Assembly: GCF_020055675.1 (NCBI RefSeq)
Contig: NZ_JAIPUS010000002.1
Location: forward strand, 62,001-126,000
Source: Marivita sp.
GTDB taxonomy: Bacteria > Pseudomonadota > Alphaproteobacteria > Rhodobacterales > Rhodobacteraceae
Length of the DNA stretch: 64,000 nt
Direction of reading: 5' to 3'
The translations under genes were made by a program, and so were the position numbers. The stretch's first letter is position 1, and each line of letters opens with the position of its first letter. This document shows, piece by piece, positions 1 through 8,002 of this stretch. The notes below the pieces were generated by a model that saw nothing but the letters and a program-made list of their open reading frames with translations, had not been told where the DNA came from and made no database searches.

Positions 1-1
1 G

Positions 2-784
2 GCGGAAATACTGCCGCGCTTCCGCACCCTCGGTCAGGGCGAGATCGACCGCAAAAGCGGGCCGATGGACGTGGTCACCGCAGCCGACAAACAGGCCGAA
101 AAGATGATCACGCGCGGCCTTCTGAGCATGTTTCCCAACGCGTTGATCGTTGGCGAAGAAAGCATGACCGAAGAAAAGATCGCCGAGCTGGCAGAGGCGG
201 AAATGGGGTTTGCCATCGACCCGGTGGATGGCACATGGAATTTCGCCAACGGGCTGGCAACCTTCGGTGTCATCCTAGCCATGACACGCTTCGGCGTTCC
301 GGTCTTCGGGCTGATCTACGACCCCATCACGGATGAAGTCATGATCGCCGACGAGGCAAGCACCGCACGTGCCCTGGCTCCGCGTCGCCCGGCGCGTGCC
401 GTTTCCGTCTCCGACGGCGGCCCCATCGAGGATCTCAGCGGCTTCGTGTCATTCTACAACCTGCCGGAAGAGCATCGCCCGGACATGGCCAACCTGATGA
501 CACGGTTCCAGCGGCTCTACATGCTGCGCTGCGCGGCGCAGGAATTTCGGATGGTGGCGCAAGGCAATGTCGACTTCATGCTTTGCTCAAGCCTCAGCCC
601 GTGGGATCACGCCGCCGGCGCGCTCATCGTGCAACGCGCAGGGGGCCATGTCGCGTGCCTCGACGGATCGGACTACCGCGCGCAGATGCGCACCGGCTAT
701 CTGTTATGCGCAGCAGACGCCTCCACCTGGGGCCGCGTCCGCGACGCGATGTCCTTTCTTCTGGACAACGATCCGAAAGCGTAA
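2..784 (+). CDS. Inositol monophosphatase family protein (5' end outside window)
   Basis: The reading frame is open from the first codon of the window, so the start lies upstream; 260 residues are visible. Family motifs of the Mg2+-dependent, Li+-sensitive phosphatases are present in order: MDVVTAADKQAE near the visible N-terminus, the metal-ligand GEES, the signature IDPVDGTWNFANG, and the C-terminal SPWDHAAGALIVQRAGG that positions the last metal-binding Asp. The family hydrolyses small phosphate esters (inositol phosphate, 3',5'-bisphosphonucleotides, histidinol phosphate). The substrate cannot be told from these motifs. The next gene is convergent, with about 200 bp between stops and no clear terminator. 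Confidence 0.9.
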   Translation, partial: AEILPRFRTLGQGEIDRKSGPMDVVTAADKQAEKMITRGLLSMFPNALIVGEESMTEEKIAELAEAEMGFAIDPVDGTWNFANGLATFGVILAMTRFGVPVFGLIYDPITDEVMIADEASTARALAPRRPARAVSVSDGGPIEDLSGFVSFYNLPEEHRPDMANLMTRFQRLYMLRCAAQEFRMVAQGNVDFMLCSSLSPWDHAAGALIVQRAGGHVACLDGSDYRAQMRTGYLLCAADASTWGRVRDAMSFLLDNDPKA

Positions 785-989
785 ACCCGCAAGCGCAGAT
801 CATTCTCGGCCTTCGGCCCATACCCGCGCATCACCAAGCAGGTTTTGCAACGCGCGCCCGTGGCAGGCGCGGCATCCGCAAGGCGCGCCGGCAACAGGGG
901 CCGCCGCATGACAGCCGCCCCCTGGTCACCGCGTCTTGTCAGCCACGCGATCTGCCGAAGCAAACTGGCGGATTGAACCGGTCCAGCCC

Positions 990-1631
990 CTAGCGCGCCA
1001 GGACAACATCGCTGCGCACATCCAGGTCCCGCTCAATCGCATCAACCAGGTAATGCGCGACGCTGGACCGCGAAATCAGGCCGTTGCGCCACTCATCCGG
1101 CTCTCGCAGAACACGGTATGTCGTGGACTTCGCCCCTTTCGTCAGGATCACGGGGCGCACGATGGTCCAAGCCAAATCCGACGCTTCGATCAGCGCTTCC
1201 TGCCGATCCTTGTCAGCATACGGCTTGCCCAGAACGGCTCGATGTCCCGTCTTTTCGACCCAGCTCATGGCGGACTTGCTGCGTCCAGCCCCGAATCCGG
1301 TCACGGCAACCAGACGCGACACGTCTGCCTTGCGCATTTCCTGTATCAGGACGGAGGTGGTTTCGGAAAACAAGGTTTCCTCTTGCCACAGCATGGCCAG
1401 CCGTTCCCGGATGCCAAGCGCGTATATCACGGCGCGGACGCCGATCAATGCGCGCGCAACATCGTCGGCGGACGTCGCGTCGCCCACGAAGGGCTCGACC
1501 AGGTCCGAAGGGTCAAGACGATCCGCGCTGCGTCCGAAGGCCCGCACGGGGTGCCCGCGCTGGACCGCTTCGTCCATTGCGCAGCGCCCGATACCAGAGG
1601 TTGCCCCCATGACAAGAATTGGAGGGTTCAA
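990..1631 (-). CDS. NAD(P)-binding atypical SDR protein (NmrA/YwnB-like)
   Basis: 213 residues. The N-terminus PILVMGATSGIGRCAMDEAV is a Rossmann first strand with a GxxGxxG dinucleotide loop. It is followed by AFGRS (NADP-type Arg) and later AVTGFGAG and WTIVRPVILT, typical of atypical short-chain dehydrogenases that act as NAD(P)H-dependent isomerases, reductases or sensors. The start used is TTG at 1631, because the only nearby ATG (1610) would cut off the first beta strand. This TTG overlaps the stop of a short upstream frame (TTGA), which suggests translational coupling. Substrate unknown. A strong inverted repeat lies further upstream at 1957-1982. Confidence 0.8.
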   Translation of the reverse strand: MNPPILVMGATSGIGRCAMDEAVQRGHPVRAFGRSADRLDPSDLVEPFVGDATSADDVARALIGVRAVIYALGIRERLAMLWQEETLFSETTSVLIQEMRKADVSRLVAVTGFGAGRSKSAMSWVEKTGHRAVLGKPYADKDRQEALIEASDLAWTIVRPVILTKGAKSTTYRVLREPDEWRNGLISRSSVAHYLVDAIERDLDVRSDVVLAR

Positions 1632-1810
1632 TTTTGCAGGTCTTCGAAATGCGCGGTGTACCGCCGATGCTGCGACCGGTCCCGCCCAAGCGCAAGATTG
1701 CCGCGATACTTCGACACGGTCTCAACCGGAATGGCCGCTTGCTCGGCGCCGGCCCGCCCGCCGCCGAGGGTGTTCGTCAGAATTTTGATTGTGCGAATGA
1801 TCTGTTCCAT
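1628..1810 (-). CDS. Possible small protein coupled to the downstream NAD(P)-binding protein
   Basis: A 60-residue frame from ATG 1810, beginning MEQIIRTIKILTNTLGG and ending HFEDLQN. I do not recognise it. It is supported by the four-base TTGA overlap with the downstream TTG-start gene and by a coding-like excess of G/C at third positions (about 72% by hand count). Against it: no clear Shine-Dalgarno before the ATG and no recognised family. The frame stays open to 1906, but only through a TTG with poor context. It may be a leader peptide or chance. Confidence 0.3.
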   Translation of the reverse strand: MEQIIRTIKILTNTLGGGRAGAEQAAIPVETVSKYRGNLALGRDRSQHRRYTAHFEDLQN

Positions 1811-1956
1811 ACGATAGGAACGTAGCGCCGGGCAATTGGTTTCAATAGCCGTGCAAAATTCGAAAGTTTCCTTTCTGTCGGGCACGGCGGAGAGATCGGC
1901 ATCCAAAGGGTCCGGACCTGTTGATCCCGACCGTCGATCGGCGCCGCCGGGGCGCG

Positions 1957-1982
1957 TTTGTTAGGGATCAAACCCTAACAAA
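1957..1982. promoter_or_regulatory. Perfect 10-bp inverted repeat, candidate operator
   Basis: Arms TTTGTTAGGG and CCCTAACAAA are separated by six bases (ATCAAA). No T-run follows on either strand, so a terminator is less likely. The site is upstream of the leftward small ORF / NAD(P)-binding gene pair and about 65 bp past the end of gcvP. Its size and symmetry fit a dimeric TetR- or MarR-like repressor; which protein binds is not visible here. Confidence 0.45.
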
Positions 1983-2027
1983 AGGTAAAACTGCCCCGGC
2001 AAGCCATTGAAATCAAAAGACCGGTTC

Positions 2028-2049
2028 AGCGTCCCACGCGTGAGACGCT
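2028..2049. repeat. Palindrome overlapping the gcvP stop codon
   Basis: AGCGTC and GACGCT arms surround a CACGCGTG core, giving a 22-bp near-perfect palindrome that includes the gcvP stop. It could form a short hairpin at the mRNA 3' end; the next T-run on that strand is about 10 nt further on, so terminator function is uncertain. Confidence 0.35.
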
Positions 2050-4891
2050 ATTCCGCCGCTTCCGCATAATCCTCCATTGGCGGACAGGTACAGACAAGGT
2101 TCCTGTCGCCATAGACATTGTCCACCCGATTGACCGGCGGCCAGTATTTGTCCACCCGGAACGCCCCCGGTGGGAAGCATCCCTGCTCACGGCTGTAGGG
2201 CCGGTCCCACTCCTTCACGAGGTCCTCCATCGTATGCGGCGCCAGCTTGAGCGGGTTCACATCTCGATCGAATTCCCCTTCCTCCACGGCGCGGATCTCG
2301 GCCCGGATCGCCAGCATCGCATCGCAGAACCGATCCAGTTCCGCCTTCGTCTCGCTTTCCGTCGGCTCGACCATCAAGGTGCCCGCCACCGGCCAGCTCA
2401 TCGTCGGCGCGTGAAACCCGGCATCCATCAAACGCTTTGCGATATCCTCGACAGTGACCCCGGCGGATTTCTCGAACGGCCGCACATCAAGGATACACTC
2501 ATGCGCGACCCGGCTGTTTTCGCCGCGATAGAGCACGTCAAAGGCCCCTTCGAGCCGCGTTGCGATATAATTTGCATTCAGGATGGCCACCCGCGTTGCC
2601 TGGGTCAGACCCTCGCCGCCCATCATCAGGCAATAGGCCCAGGAAATCGGCAAAAGCGACGGCGAGCCGAACCGTGTCGCGCTGACCGCCCCCTCTCCGT
2701 CCAGAGGATCGGACGGCAGATGCGGAACCAGATGCGCCTTCACACCGATCGGCCCCATGCCGGGCCCCCCGCCGCCATGCGGGATGCAGAACGTCTTGTG
2801 GAGGTTCAGGTGGGTGACATCCCCGCCCAGATCGCCCGGCCGCGAGAGGCCGACCATGGCATTCAAGTTGGCCCCGTCGATGTAGACTTGCCCGCCATGA
2901 TCATGCGTGATCTGGCACACCTCTTTCACGGTCCCCTCGAACACCCCATGGGTCGACGGGTAGGTGATCATCGTGCCGGCCAGACTGTCCGAATACTGCT
3001 CGGCCTTGGCGCGGAAATCGTCGAGGTCGATGGATCCGTTGTCATCACATTTCACTGCGACCACCGTCCAGCCCACCATCTGCGCCGAGGCCGGGTTCGT
3101 CCCATGCGCGTTCACCGGGATCAGGCAGATGTTCCGATGGCCCTGCCCGTTCGCGCTGTGATACCCGGCAATGGACAGCAGCCCCGCGTATTCGCCCTGC
3201 GCGCCCGAGTTCGGTTGCATGGAGATCGCGTCATATCCGGTGATCTTGCAAAGCTTGGCATTCAGATCGGCGATCATGTCGTGATACCCGCGCACCTGAT
3301 CGTCGGGCACATAGGGGTGAATATCCGCGAACTCGCGCCAGCTTACCGGCATCATCTCGGCCGCCGAATTGAGCTTCATCGTGCAGGACCCCAATGGGAT
3401 CATCGCCCGGTCCAGCGCCAGATCACGGTCCGCAAGCCGCCGCATGTAGCGCATCATTTCGGTCTCGGCCCGGTTCATGTGGAACACGTCATGCTCAAGA
3501 TACGCCGTGCGGCGGATCAAGGCCTCCGGGAGGTGATACTCCGGCGCCAGGTCATCGTCCTTGCGCAACAGCCCGAAGGCCCGCCACACCGCCTCGATTG
3601 TCGCCGGGCGCGATGTCTCGTCAAGCGTGATGCCAACCTTGGTCTTGCCCACCGGACGCAGGTTCAGCCCCTCGCGCACCGCCGCCTGCAACACCCCGCG
3701 TTGCAACAAACCGACATCCACGGTGATCGTGTCGAAATACGCCTCCGGCTCCACTTTGAACCCGGCCGCCTCGAGTCCTTTGGCCATCCGCACGGTCTTG
3801 CGATGAATGCGCTGCGCGATGGCTCGCAGACCCTTGGGTCCATGGAACACCGCGTAGAATCCCGCCATCACCGCCAAGAGTGCCTGCGCGGTACAAACAT
3901 TCGATGTCGCCTTTTCGCGGCGGATGTGTTGCTCGCGGGTTTGAAGAGCAAGCCGGTAAGCCTTGTTCCCATGGCTGTCGATGGAAATCCCGACGATCCG
4001 TCCCGGCATCGCACGCTTGTACGCGTCCTTGCTGGCCATGTAGGCGGCATGCGGGCCGCCATACCCAAGAGGCACGCCAAAGCGCTGGGTCGAGCCAACG
4101 GCAATGTCGGCCCCCATCGCGCCCGGCTCCTTGAGCAAACACAGCGCCATCGGATCGGCGGACATCACCGCGATGGCCTTCGCGCCATGCAGCCGTGCGA
4201 TATCGTCGGTGAAATCCCGCAAGTGCCCATAGGTGCCGGGATACTGGAAGATCGCTCCGAACACCGAGTCCGGGTCCATGTCGGCCACATCGCCGACAAT
4301 CACCTCGATCCCCAACGGTGCCGCGCGGGTCTTCATCACCGAGATGTTCTGCGGATGACAATTTTCATCGACGAAAAAAGCAGTGGCCTTAGACTTCGCC
4401 ACCCGCTGCGCCATCGTCATCGCCTCTGCGCAGGCCGTCGCCTCGTCCAGAAGCGACGCGTTGGCGATCTCCAGGCCGGTCAGGTCACTCACCATGGTCT
4501 GGTAATTCAAGAGCGCTTCGAGCCGCCCCTGCGAAATCTCGGGCTGATACGGCGTATAGGCCGTGTACCAAGCCGGGTTTTCAAAAATGTTGCGCTGAAT
4601 CGCGGGCGGAGTGACCGTTCCGTGATAGCCCATCCCGATCAGGGAGGTCAGAACCTCGTTGCTCTGCGCCACCTCGCGCATGTGATGCAACAGCTCGCGT
4701 TCGGACAGGGCCTTACCGAAGTCGAGCGACGTCTCTTGCCGGATGTTCTCCGGTACTGTCTGGGAGATCAGGTCATCAAGCTTGGAGACCCCCACGGTGG
4801 ACAGCATTTCGGCCATCTCCACCGGAGACGGTCCGATATGCCGCCGATTGGCAAAATCATACGGAAGATAGTCTATGGCATCGTAACCCAT
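2048..4891 (-). CDS. gcvP: Glycine dehydrogenase (decarboxylating), P-protein
   Basis: 947 residues, the full length of the single-chain homodimeric P-protein. It decarboxylates glycine with pyridoxal phosphate and passes the aminomethyl group to lipoyl-GcvH. The C-terminal half carries the PLP-binding segment [16 protein letters not shown] with Lys699; the N-terminal half has the conserved RRHIGPS start and [17 protein letters not shown]. It is the last gene of the leftward gcvT-gcvH-gcvP operon, 156 bp after gcvH, a gap that holds a hairpin and a short dispersed-type element. A near-perfect palindrome (2028-2049) overlaps its TAG stop. Confidence 0.98.
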   Translation of the reverse strand: MGYDAIDYLPYDFANRRHIGPSPVEMAEMLSTVGVSKLDDLISQTVPENIRQETSLDFGKALSERELLHHMREVAQSNEVLTSLIGMGYHGTVTPPAIQRNIFENPAWYTAYTPYQPEISQGRLEALLNYQTMVSDLTGLEIANASLLDEATACAEAMTMAQRVAKSKATAFFVDENCHPQNISVMKTRAAPLGIEVIVGDVADMDPDSVFGAIFQYPGTYGHLRDFTDDIARLHGAKAIAVMSADPMALCLLKEPGAMGADIAVGSTQRFGVPLGYGGPHAAYMASKDAYKRAMPGRIVGISIDSHGNKAYRLALQTREQHIRREKATSNVCTAQALLAVMAGFYAVFHGPKGLRAIAQRIHRKTVRMAKGLEAAGFKVEPEAYFDTITVDVGLLQRGVLQAAVREGLNLRPVGKTKVGITLDETSRPATIEAVWRAFGLLRKDDDLAPEYHLPEALIRRTAYLEHDVFHMNRAETEMMRYMRRLADRDLALDRAMIPLGSCTMKLNSAAEMMPVSWREFADIHPYVPDDQVRGYHDMIADLNAKLCKITGYDAISMQPNSGAQGEYAGLLSIAGYHSANGQGHRNICLIPVNAHGTNPASAQMVGWTVVAVKCDDNGSIDLDDFRAKAEQYSDSLAGTMITYPSTHGVFEGTVKEVCQITHDHGGQVYIDGANLNAMVGLSRPGDLGGDVTHLNLHKTFCIPHGGGGPGMGPIGVKAHLVPHLPSDPLDGEGAVSATRFGSPSLLPISWAYCLMMGGEGLTQATRVAILNANYIATRLEGAFDVLYRGENSRVAHECILDVRPFEKSAGVTVEDIAKRLMDAGFHAPTMSWPVAGTLMVEPTESETKAELDRFCDAMLAIRAEIRAVEEGEFDRDVNPLKLAPHTMEDLVKEWDRPYSREQGCFPPGAFRVDKYWPPVNRVDNVYGDRNLVCTCPPMEDYAEAAE

Positions 4892-4924
4892 GTCGCTCTC
4901 CTTGCTGTCGGGACCGGCGTACCG

Positions 4925-4972
4925 CCCGCTGCTTCTTGTCTTTTCAAATATGCCCGGCGACGCTGATCACAT
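4925..4972 (-). repeat. Short intergenic element with TATTTGAAAAGACAAGAAG core
   Basis: Read on the minus strand, between gcvH and gcvP, this stretch goes from a GC-rich segment (GCCGGGC) into ATATTTGAAAAGACAAGAAG. A similar arrangement (GGTGGGTATTTGGATCCCG, then AAAAAGACGAG) follows the gene ending at 36056. From general familiarity, such GC-rich-to-TATTTG segments recur between genes in Roseobacter genomes. The link between these two copies is by eye only. Confidence 0.35.
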
Positions 4973-5006
4973 CGCGGGTCTTTGGCCGATTGCCCGTTCG
5001 GCCCTA

Positions 5007-5027
5007 AACCCTTCTCAAGGAAGGGTT
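5007..5027 (-). other. Hairpin between gcvH and gcvP
   Basis: Perfect 8-bp stem AACCCTTC / GAAGGGTT with a five-base loop, 21 bp downstream of the gcvH stop. It may be a weak attenuator or mRNA-stabilising structure that sets gcvP expression below gcvTH. There is no T-tract of terminator quality. Confidence 0.35.
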
Positions 5028-5047
5028 GCCGCAGTGCGGATCGGGCC

Positions 5048-5407
5048 TCATCCAATGTATTTCTTGTAGGCGGCCTCATCCATCATGTCGTCCAGCGCCG
5101 ACATGTCCTCGATCTTCATCTTGAAGAACCAAGCCTCGCCTTCGGGATCCTCGTTCACCTTGCTCGGTTCTTCCACGAGTACTTCGTTCAACTCGGTGAT
5201 TTCGCCGTCCAGGGGGGCCAGGATATCCGACGCCGCCTTGACCGATTCGATTACCACGATCTCGTCATCCTTGCTGACTGTCGCGCCTTCGTCAGGCAGT
5301 TCGACGAATACCACGTCGCCCAGTTGCTCCGCCGCGTGTGTGGTGATGCCCACGACCACCTCGTCGCCCTCGACCCGCAGCCATTCATGTTCTTCGGTGA
5401 ATTTCAT
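5048..5407 (-). CDS. gcvH: Glycine cleavage system H protein
   Basis: 119 residues. The small lipoyl carrier shuttles the aminomethyl group from GcvP to GcvT. The lipoylation motif is [10 protein letters not shown] with Lys57. The start chosen is ATG 5407 ([12 protein letters not shown]), the conserved N-terminus of the family; the frame extends further upstream but that part has no family counterpart. The gene follows gcvT by 19 bp, so both lie on the transcript controlled by the glycine riboswitch. Confidence 0.98.
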   Translation of the reverse strand: MKFTEEHEWLRVEGDEVVVGITTHAAEQLGDVVFVELPDEGATVSKDDEIVVIESVKAASDILAPLDGEITELNEVLVEEPSKVNEDPEGEAWFFKMKIEDMSALDDMMDEAAYKKYIG

Positions 5408-5426
5408 GTGATCCCTCTTGGTCAGA

Positions 5427-6551
5427 TTATCGTTTGAAGCCTGCCGCGACGAACGGCAGAGACGCAACACGAACCGGCAGTCGCTTGCCACGCAGCTCGC
5501 CGTAAAGCACGGTGTCTACCCCGGCAAATTCCGCCGCGACGTAGCCCATTGCAACCGGTGCCCCCACGCTGGGGCCAAAGCCACCCGATGTGACAAGGCC
5601 CACCGGTGCGGCGCTCGACTCGCTGGAAAACAGCGGCGTTCCTTCGCGCATCGGCGCCCGGCCTTCAGGGCGCAAGCCAACCCTGCGGCGCGGCGCGCCG
5701 TCGGTGATCTCGGACAGGATGCGGTCGGCACCGGGAAATCCGCCCGCCCGGTCACCGCCTGTACGGCGCACCTTTTGGATCGCCCAGGTGAACGCAGCTT
5801 CGACCGGCGATGTGCCGGTGTCGATGTCATGCCCGTAAAGACAAAGCCCCGCCTCAAGGCGCAGCGAATCGCGCGCGCCAAGGCCAATCGGCTCCACCGC
5901 AGGGTGCGACAGCAGCGCTTGTGCCACCTCCGTGGCCGCCGCCACGGGCACGGATATTTCATATCCGTCCTCTCCGGTATAGCCTGAGCGTGACACCCAG
6001 CATTCCGCGCCCGCCAGCGCAACGGTTGCCACGTCCATGAATCGCAGCGCGGCCACGTCTGGGTGATGCGCGGCCAGAACCTTTTCGGCCTCAGGCCCCT
6101 GCAGCGCCAGAAGCGCGCGGTTTTCCAACAGCTTGACCGTCACTTCCGGCTCGAGGGCGGCCCGCATTCGAGCTACATCGTTCTGCTTGCATGCCGCATT
6201 CACCACGAGGAAAAGATGATCGCCCCGATTGGCAAACATGAGATCATCTTCGATGCCGCCCTCATCGTTTGTAAAGAAACCGTAGCGTTGGCGCCCCTCG
6301 GCCAGCCCCGCCACATCCTGCGGGATCAACCGTTCCAATCCGCGCTTCGCGACCTCGGGATCGTCGGCGCGCAGGATCACCTGCCCCATATGGCTCACGT
6401 CGAACAGCCCGGCCGCGGCGCGGCACTGCAGGTGTTCTTTCATCACGCCAATCGGGTATTGCACAGGCATTTCGTACCCCGCGAACGGCACCATCTTGGC
6501 ACCGAGCGAGACATGCAGGTTGTATAGCGGTGTGCGTTCCAGATCGCTCAC
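5427..6551 (-). CDS. gcvT: Aminomethyltransferase, glycine cleavage T protein
   Basis: 374 residues. It transfers the methylene group from aminomethyl-lipoyl-GcvH to tetrahydrofolate and releases ammonia. Recognisable segments are [24 protein letters not shown] at the N-terminus, FDVSHMGQV, the folate-binding region with [16 protein letters not shown], and [20 protein letters not shown]. First gene of the operon; its leader holds the tandem glycine riboswitch. Start ATG 6551 is the family N-terminus. Confidence 0.97.
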   Translation of the reverse strand: MSDLERTPLYNLHVSLGAKMVPFAGYEMPVQYPIGVMKEHLQCRAAAGLFDVSHMGQVILRADDPEVAKRGLERLIPQDVAGLAEGRQRYGFFTNDEGGIEDDLMFANRGDHLFLVVNAACKQNDVARMRAALEPEVTVKLLENRALLALQGPEAEKVLAAHHPDVAALRFMDVATVALAGAECWVSRSGYTGEDGYEISVPVAAATEVAQALLSHPAVEPIGLGARDSLRLEAGLCLYGHDIDTGTSPVEAAFTWAIQKVRRTGGDRAGGFPGADRILSEITDGAPRRRVGLRPEGRAPMREGTPLFSSESSAAPVGLVTSGGFGPSVGAPVAMGYVAAEFAGVDTVLYGELRGKRLPVRVASLPFVAAGFKR

Positions 6552-6611
6552 ACGGGCATCCCTTCCTATCGGAACCGGATGCTTTGGTCAGCGGCAGCCG
6601 GCATATTCCAC

Positions 6612-6630
6612 ACCGCGCGTCAGGCGCGGT
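6612..6630 (-). promoter_or_regulatory. gcvT: Hairpin in riboswitch expression platform
   Basis: Arms ACCGCGC and GCGCGGT with a five-base loop lie between the second glycine aptamer and the gcvT start. There is no T-run, so glycine probably controls translation, or an alternative pairing, rather than a simple intrinsic terminator. That is an inference from position. Confidence 0.5.
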
Positions 6631-6638
6631 TGTCCTAT

Positions 6639-6790
6639 GCCCCCTCTGTCCTTTCGCCTGAGATCGTTATCCCTTCGGCGTCCCGGTTTTCGACCGGGAA
6701 CTCTCCAGAGTTCATCCCCATGACGGTCCGTCTGCCTGAGAGTTTCCGGGGCGGTTGCTCCTTCGGCACCGGTTGAACCGGTTCTCCCAT
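6639..6790 (-). ncRNA. Tandem glycine riboswitch
   Basis: On the minus strand the leader of gcvT shows both aptamers. The first runs GGGAGAACC...GCCGAAGGAGCAA...AAACTCTCAGGCA...GGACCG. The second runs CTCTGGAGAG...CGCCGAAGGGATAA...ATCTCAGGCGAAAGGACAGAGGGGGC. The GCCGAAGG and CTCAGGC / AGGACAGAG blocks are hallmarks of the glycine class. Tandem aptamers usually switch on gcvTHP when glycine is in excess. The GAAAAC loop in the second P3 stem is directly readable. Exact ends are approximate. Confidence 0.93.
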
Positions 6791-6803
6791 CATGGATGAC
6801 TCT

Positions 6804-6832
6804 GTCGTAACGGGTTTTCGACCCCGTCTCAA
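6804..6832 (-). promoter_or_regulatory. Candidate promoter of the gcvTHP operon
   Basis: TTGAGA and TACGAC on the minus strand are separated by 17 bp, placing a start near 6797, just before the first glycine aptamer. The same stretch also forms a small hairpin (ACGGG / CCCGT) directly after nsrR, so it could instead end nsrR transcription. Confidence 0.45.
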
Positions 6833-6836
6833 GAGG

Positions 6837-7307
6837 TCAAAGCGCCAATGCCTCGTTCTTCGTGGCACAGCCGCCCTCGGGGTTCAGGAGCCGCAGCAGA
6901 TCATGGTTCTGGCAAATCAGCGCATCCAGAGTGATCGGATCAAGCGAAGAATAGAACGCCTCGACCGCGTCGGTCAGCGCGGTGCGCAGGCGGCACGCCT
7001 CTGTCAGGGGGCACGTGTTGTCCACATCGGCAAAACATTCGGCCAGCGGCACAGGGGCTTCAAGCACGCGAAACACATCCCCGATATTGATCTGCTCGGG
7101 TGGTCTGCCCAGCGACAGCCCGCCATTCCGGCCACGTTGAGTTCGCAGATACCCGAGCTGGGCCAGATGGTTGATGACCTGGGCCAGATGGTTTTCCGAA
7201 GCATTGCAGCGCTCGGCGATTTCCGACTTCGTCACGAGACGCCCGGAATTCGCGGCGCAGAACATGAGGACACGCATCGCGATGTTGGTTCGTTTGGTGA
7301 CACGCAA
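6837..7307 (-). CDS. nsrR: Rrf2-family Fe-S regulator, NsrR-type
   Basis: 156 residues. A winged-helix N-terminus (TKRTNIAMRVLMFCAAN, then KSEIAERCNASENHLAQVINHLAQLGYL) is followed by three cysteines, Cys91, Cys99 and Cys105, spaced C-x7-C-x5-C as in NsrR proteins that bind a nitric-oxide-sensitive Fe-S cluster. The C-terminal SLDPITLDALI also matches NsrR. The start is TTG 7307: it has a GGGGGAAAG ribosome site nine bases upstream and gives the family N-terminus, whereas ATG 7277 would remove the first helix. No NO-detoxifying gene is adjacent. An FNR-type box sits where a class II activator would bind for this gene. Confidence 0.85.
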   Translation of the reverse strand: MRVTKRTNIAMRVLMFCAANSGRLVTKSEIAERCNASENHLAQVINHLAQLGYLRTQRGRNGGLSLGRPPEQINIGDVFRVLEAPVPLAECFADVDNTCPLTEACRLRTALTDAVEAFYSSLDPITLDALICQNHDLLRLLNPEGGCATKNEALAL

Positions 7308-7335
7308 GGCAGCTTTCCCCCAGATCGGTTGGCCA

Positions 7336-7376
7336 AACCTACCGGTTCGTGCAAAGCTGTCTTTGATATACATCAA
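7336..7376 (-). promoter_or_regulatory. FNR-type box and -10 element upstream of nsrR
   Basis: TTGATATACATCAA (7363-7376) is a perfect match to the FNR/Dnr consensus TTGAT-N4-ATCAA. On the minus strand a TAGGTT hexamer at 7341-7336 follows. With the box centred at 7369.5, position -41.5 puts the start near 7328, leaving a 21-nt leader that contains the nsrR ribosome site. This fits oxygen- or NO-dependent activation of nsrR. For the rightward gene at 7398 the box would lie too close to the start codon. Confidence 0.8.
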
Positions 7377-7397
7377 CTGGTTCAGAATAGGTGGCCT

Positions 7398-7958
7398 GTG
7401 ACAAATCCCCACTTTTTTGGCTACGGATCGCTGGTCAACCGTGCGACGCATGGCTTCACGCCGGTCCATCGCTGCGTGATTTCGGGCTGGAGGCGCGTAT
7501 GGCATCGCGCGCCCAATCGCCCCGCCGCATTCCTGTCTGTGATCCCCGACCCTTGTGCGACGATCGACGGTGTGATCGCGCCGGTGCCGAACGAAGATTG
7601 GGCGGCGCTGGACGCCCGCGAGTTTTCCTACGATCGAATCGCCGTGACCGATCAGGTGACGCATGACGCCCCGGATGTGCGGGACATCTCGATCTATGCA
7701 ATCTCTCCCGATCAGTCCGAGCCTGCCGACTCGGACCATCCGATCCTGCTCAGCTATGTCGACACTGTTCTGCAGGGTTTCCTGCAGGAATTCGGCAAGG
7801 ATGGCGCGGCCCGGTTTTTGGCAACGACCGATGGATGGGGCACTCCACTTTACAATGACCGCGCCGATCCGGTCTATCCCCGCGCCCAGATCCTGACCGA
7901 AAAGGAACGCCGGATTGTCGACGACCTACTGGCAAGCGTCCGTGAACCGCCCCGGTAA
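7398..7958 (+). CDS. Gamma-glutamylcyclotransferase family protein
   Basis: 186 residues. The N-terminus PHFFGYGSLVNR is the substrate-loop motif FGYGSL of the GGCT/AIG2 fold, and the Glu in DAREFSYDRI is the expected catalytic acid. The family converts gamma-glutamyl amines or glutathione to 5-oxoproline. The start chosen is GTG 7398, with AGGTGG five bases upstream; the frame is open far upstream but overlaps nsrR there. Divergent from nsrR. The substrate is not determined by the sequence. Confidence 0.85.
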   Translation: MTNPHFFGYGSLVNRATHGFTPVHRCVISGWRRVWHRAPNRPAAFLSVIPDPCATIDGVIAPVPNEDWAALDAREFSYDRIAVTDQVTHDAPDVRDISIYAISPDQSEPADSDHPILLSYVDTVLQGFLQEFGKDGAARFLATTDGWGTPLYNDRADPVYPRAQILTEKERRIVDDLLASVREPPR

Positions 7959-8002
7959 CCCCGACGCCGCTGCCGTCATCTTGTCACAAGGACCTCGGGA
8001 TC

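Noticed and set aside
697-963. Leftward 88-codon frame after the inositol monophosphatase gene
   Set aside because: Overlaps the real gene, Arg-rich, no ribosome site and no recognisable protein pattern; the 205-bp gap is taken as intergenic.
2234-4966. Open frame of 910 codons opposite gcvP
   Set aside because: Antisense shadow of a high-GC gene; His/Arg-rich translation without any family motif. The same applies to long frames opposite pheT (28631-30757), pyk (33068-34960), parC (38498-40414), the flavoprotein (56118-58115) and mrdA (61700-63439).
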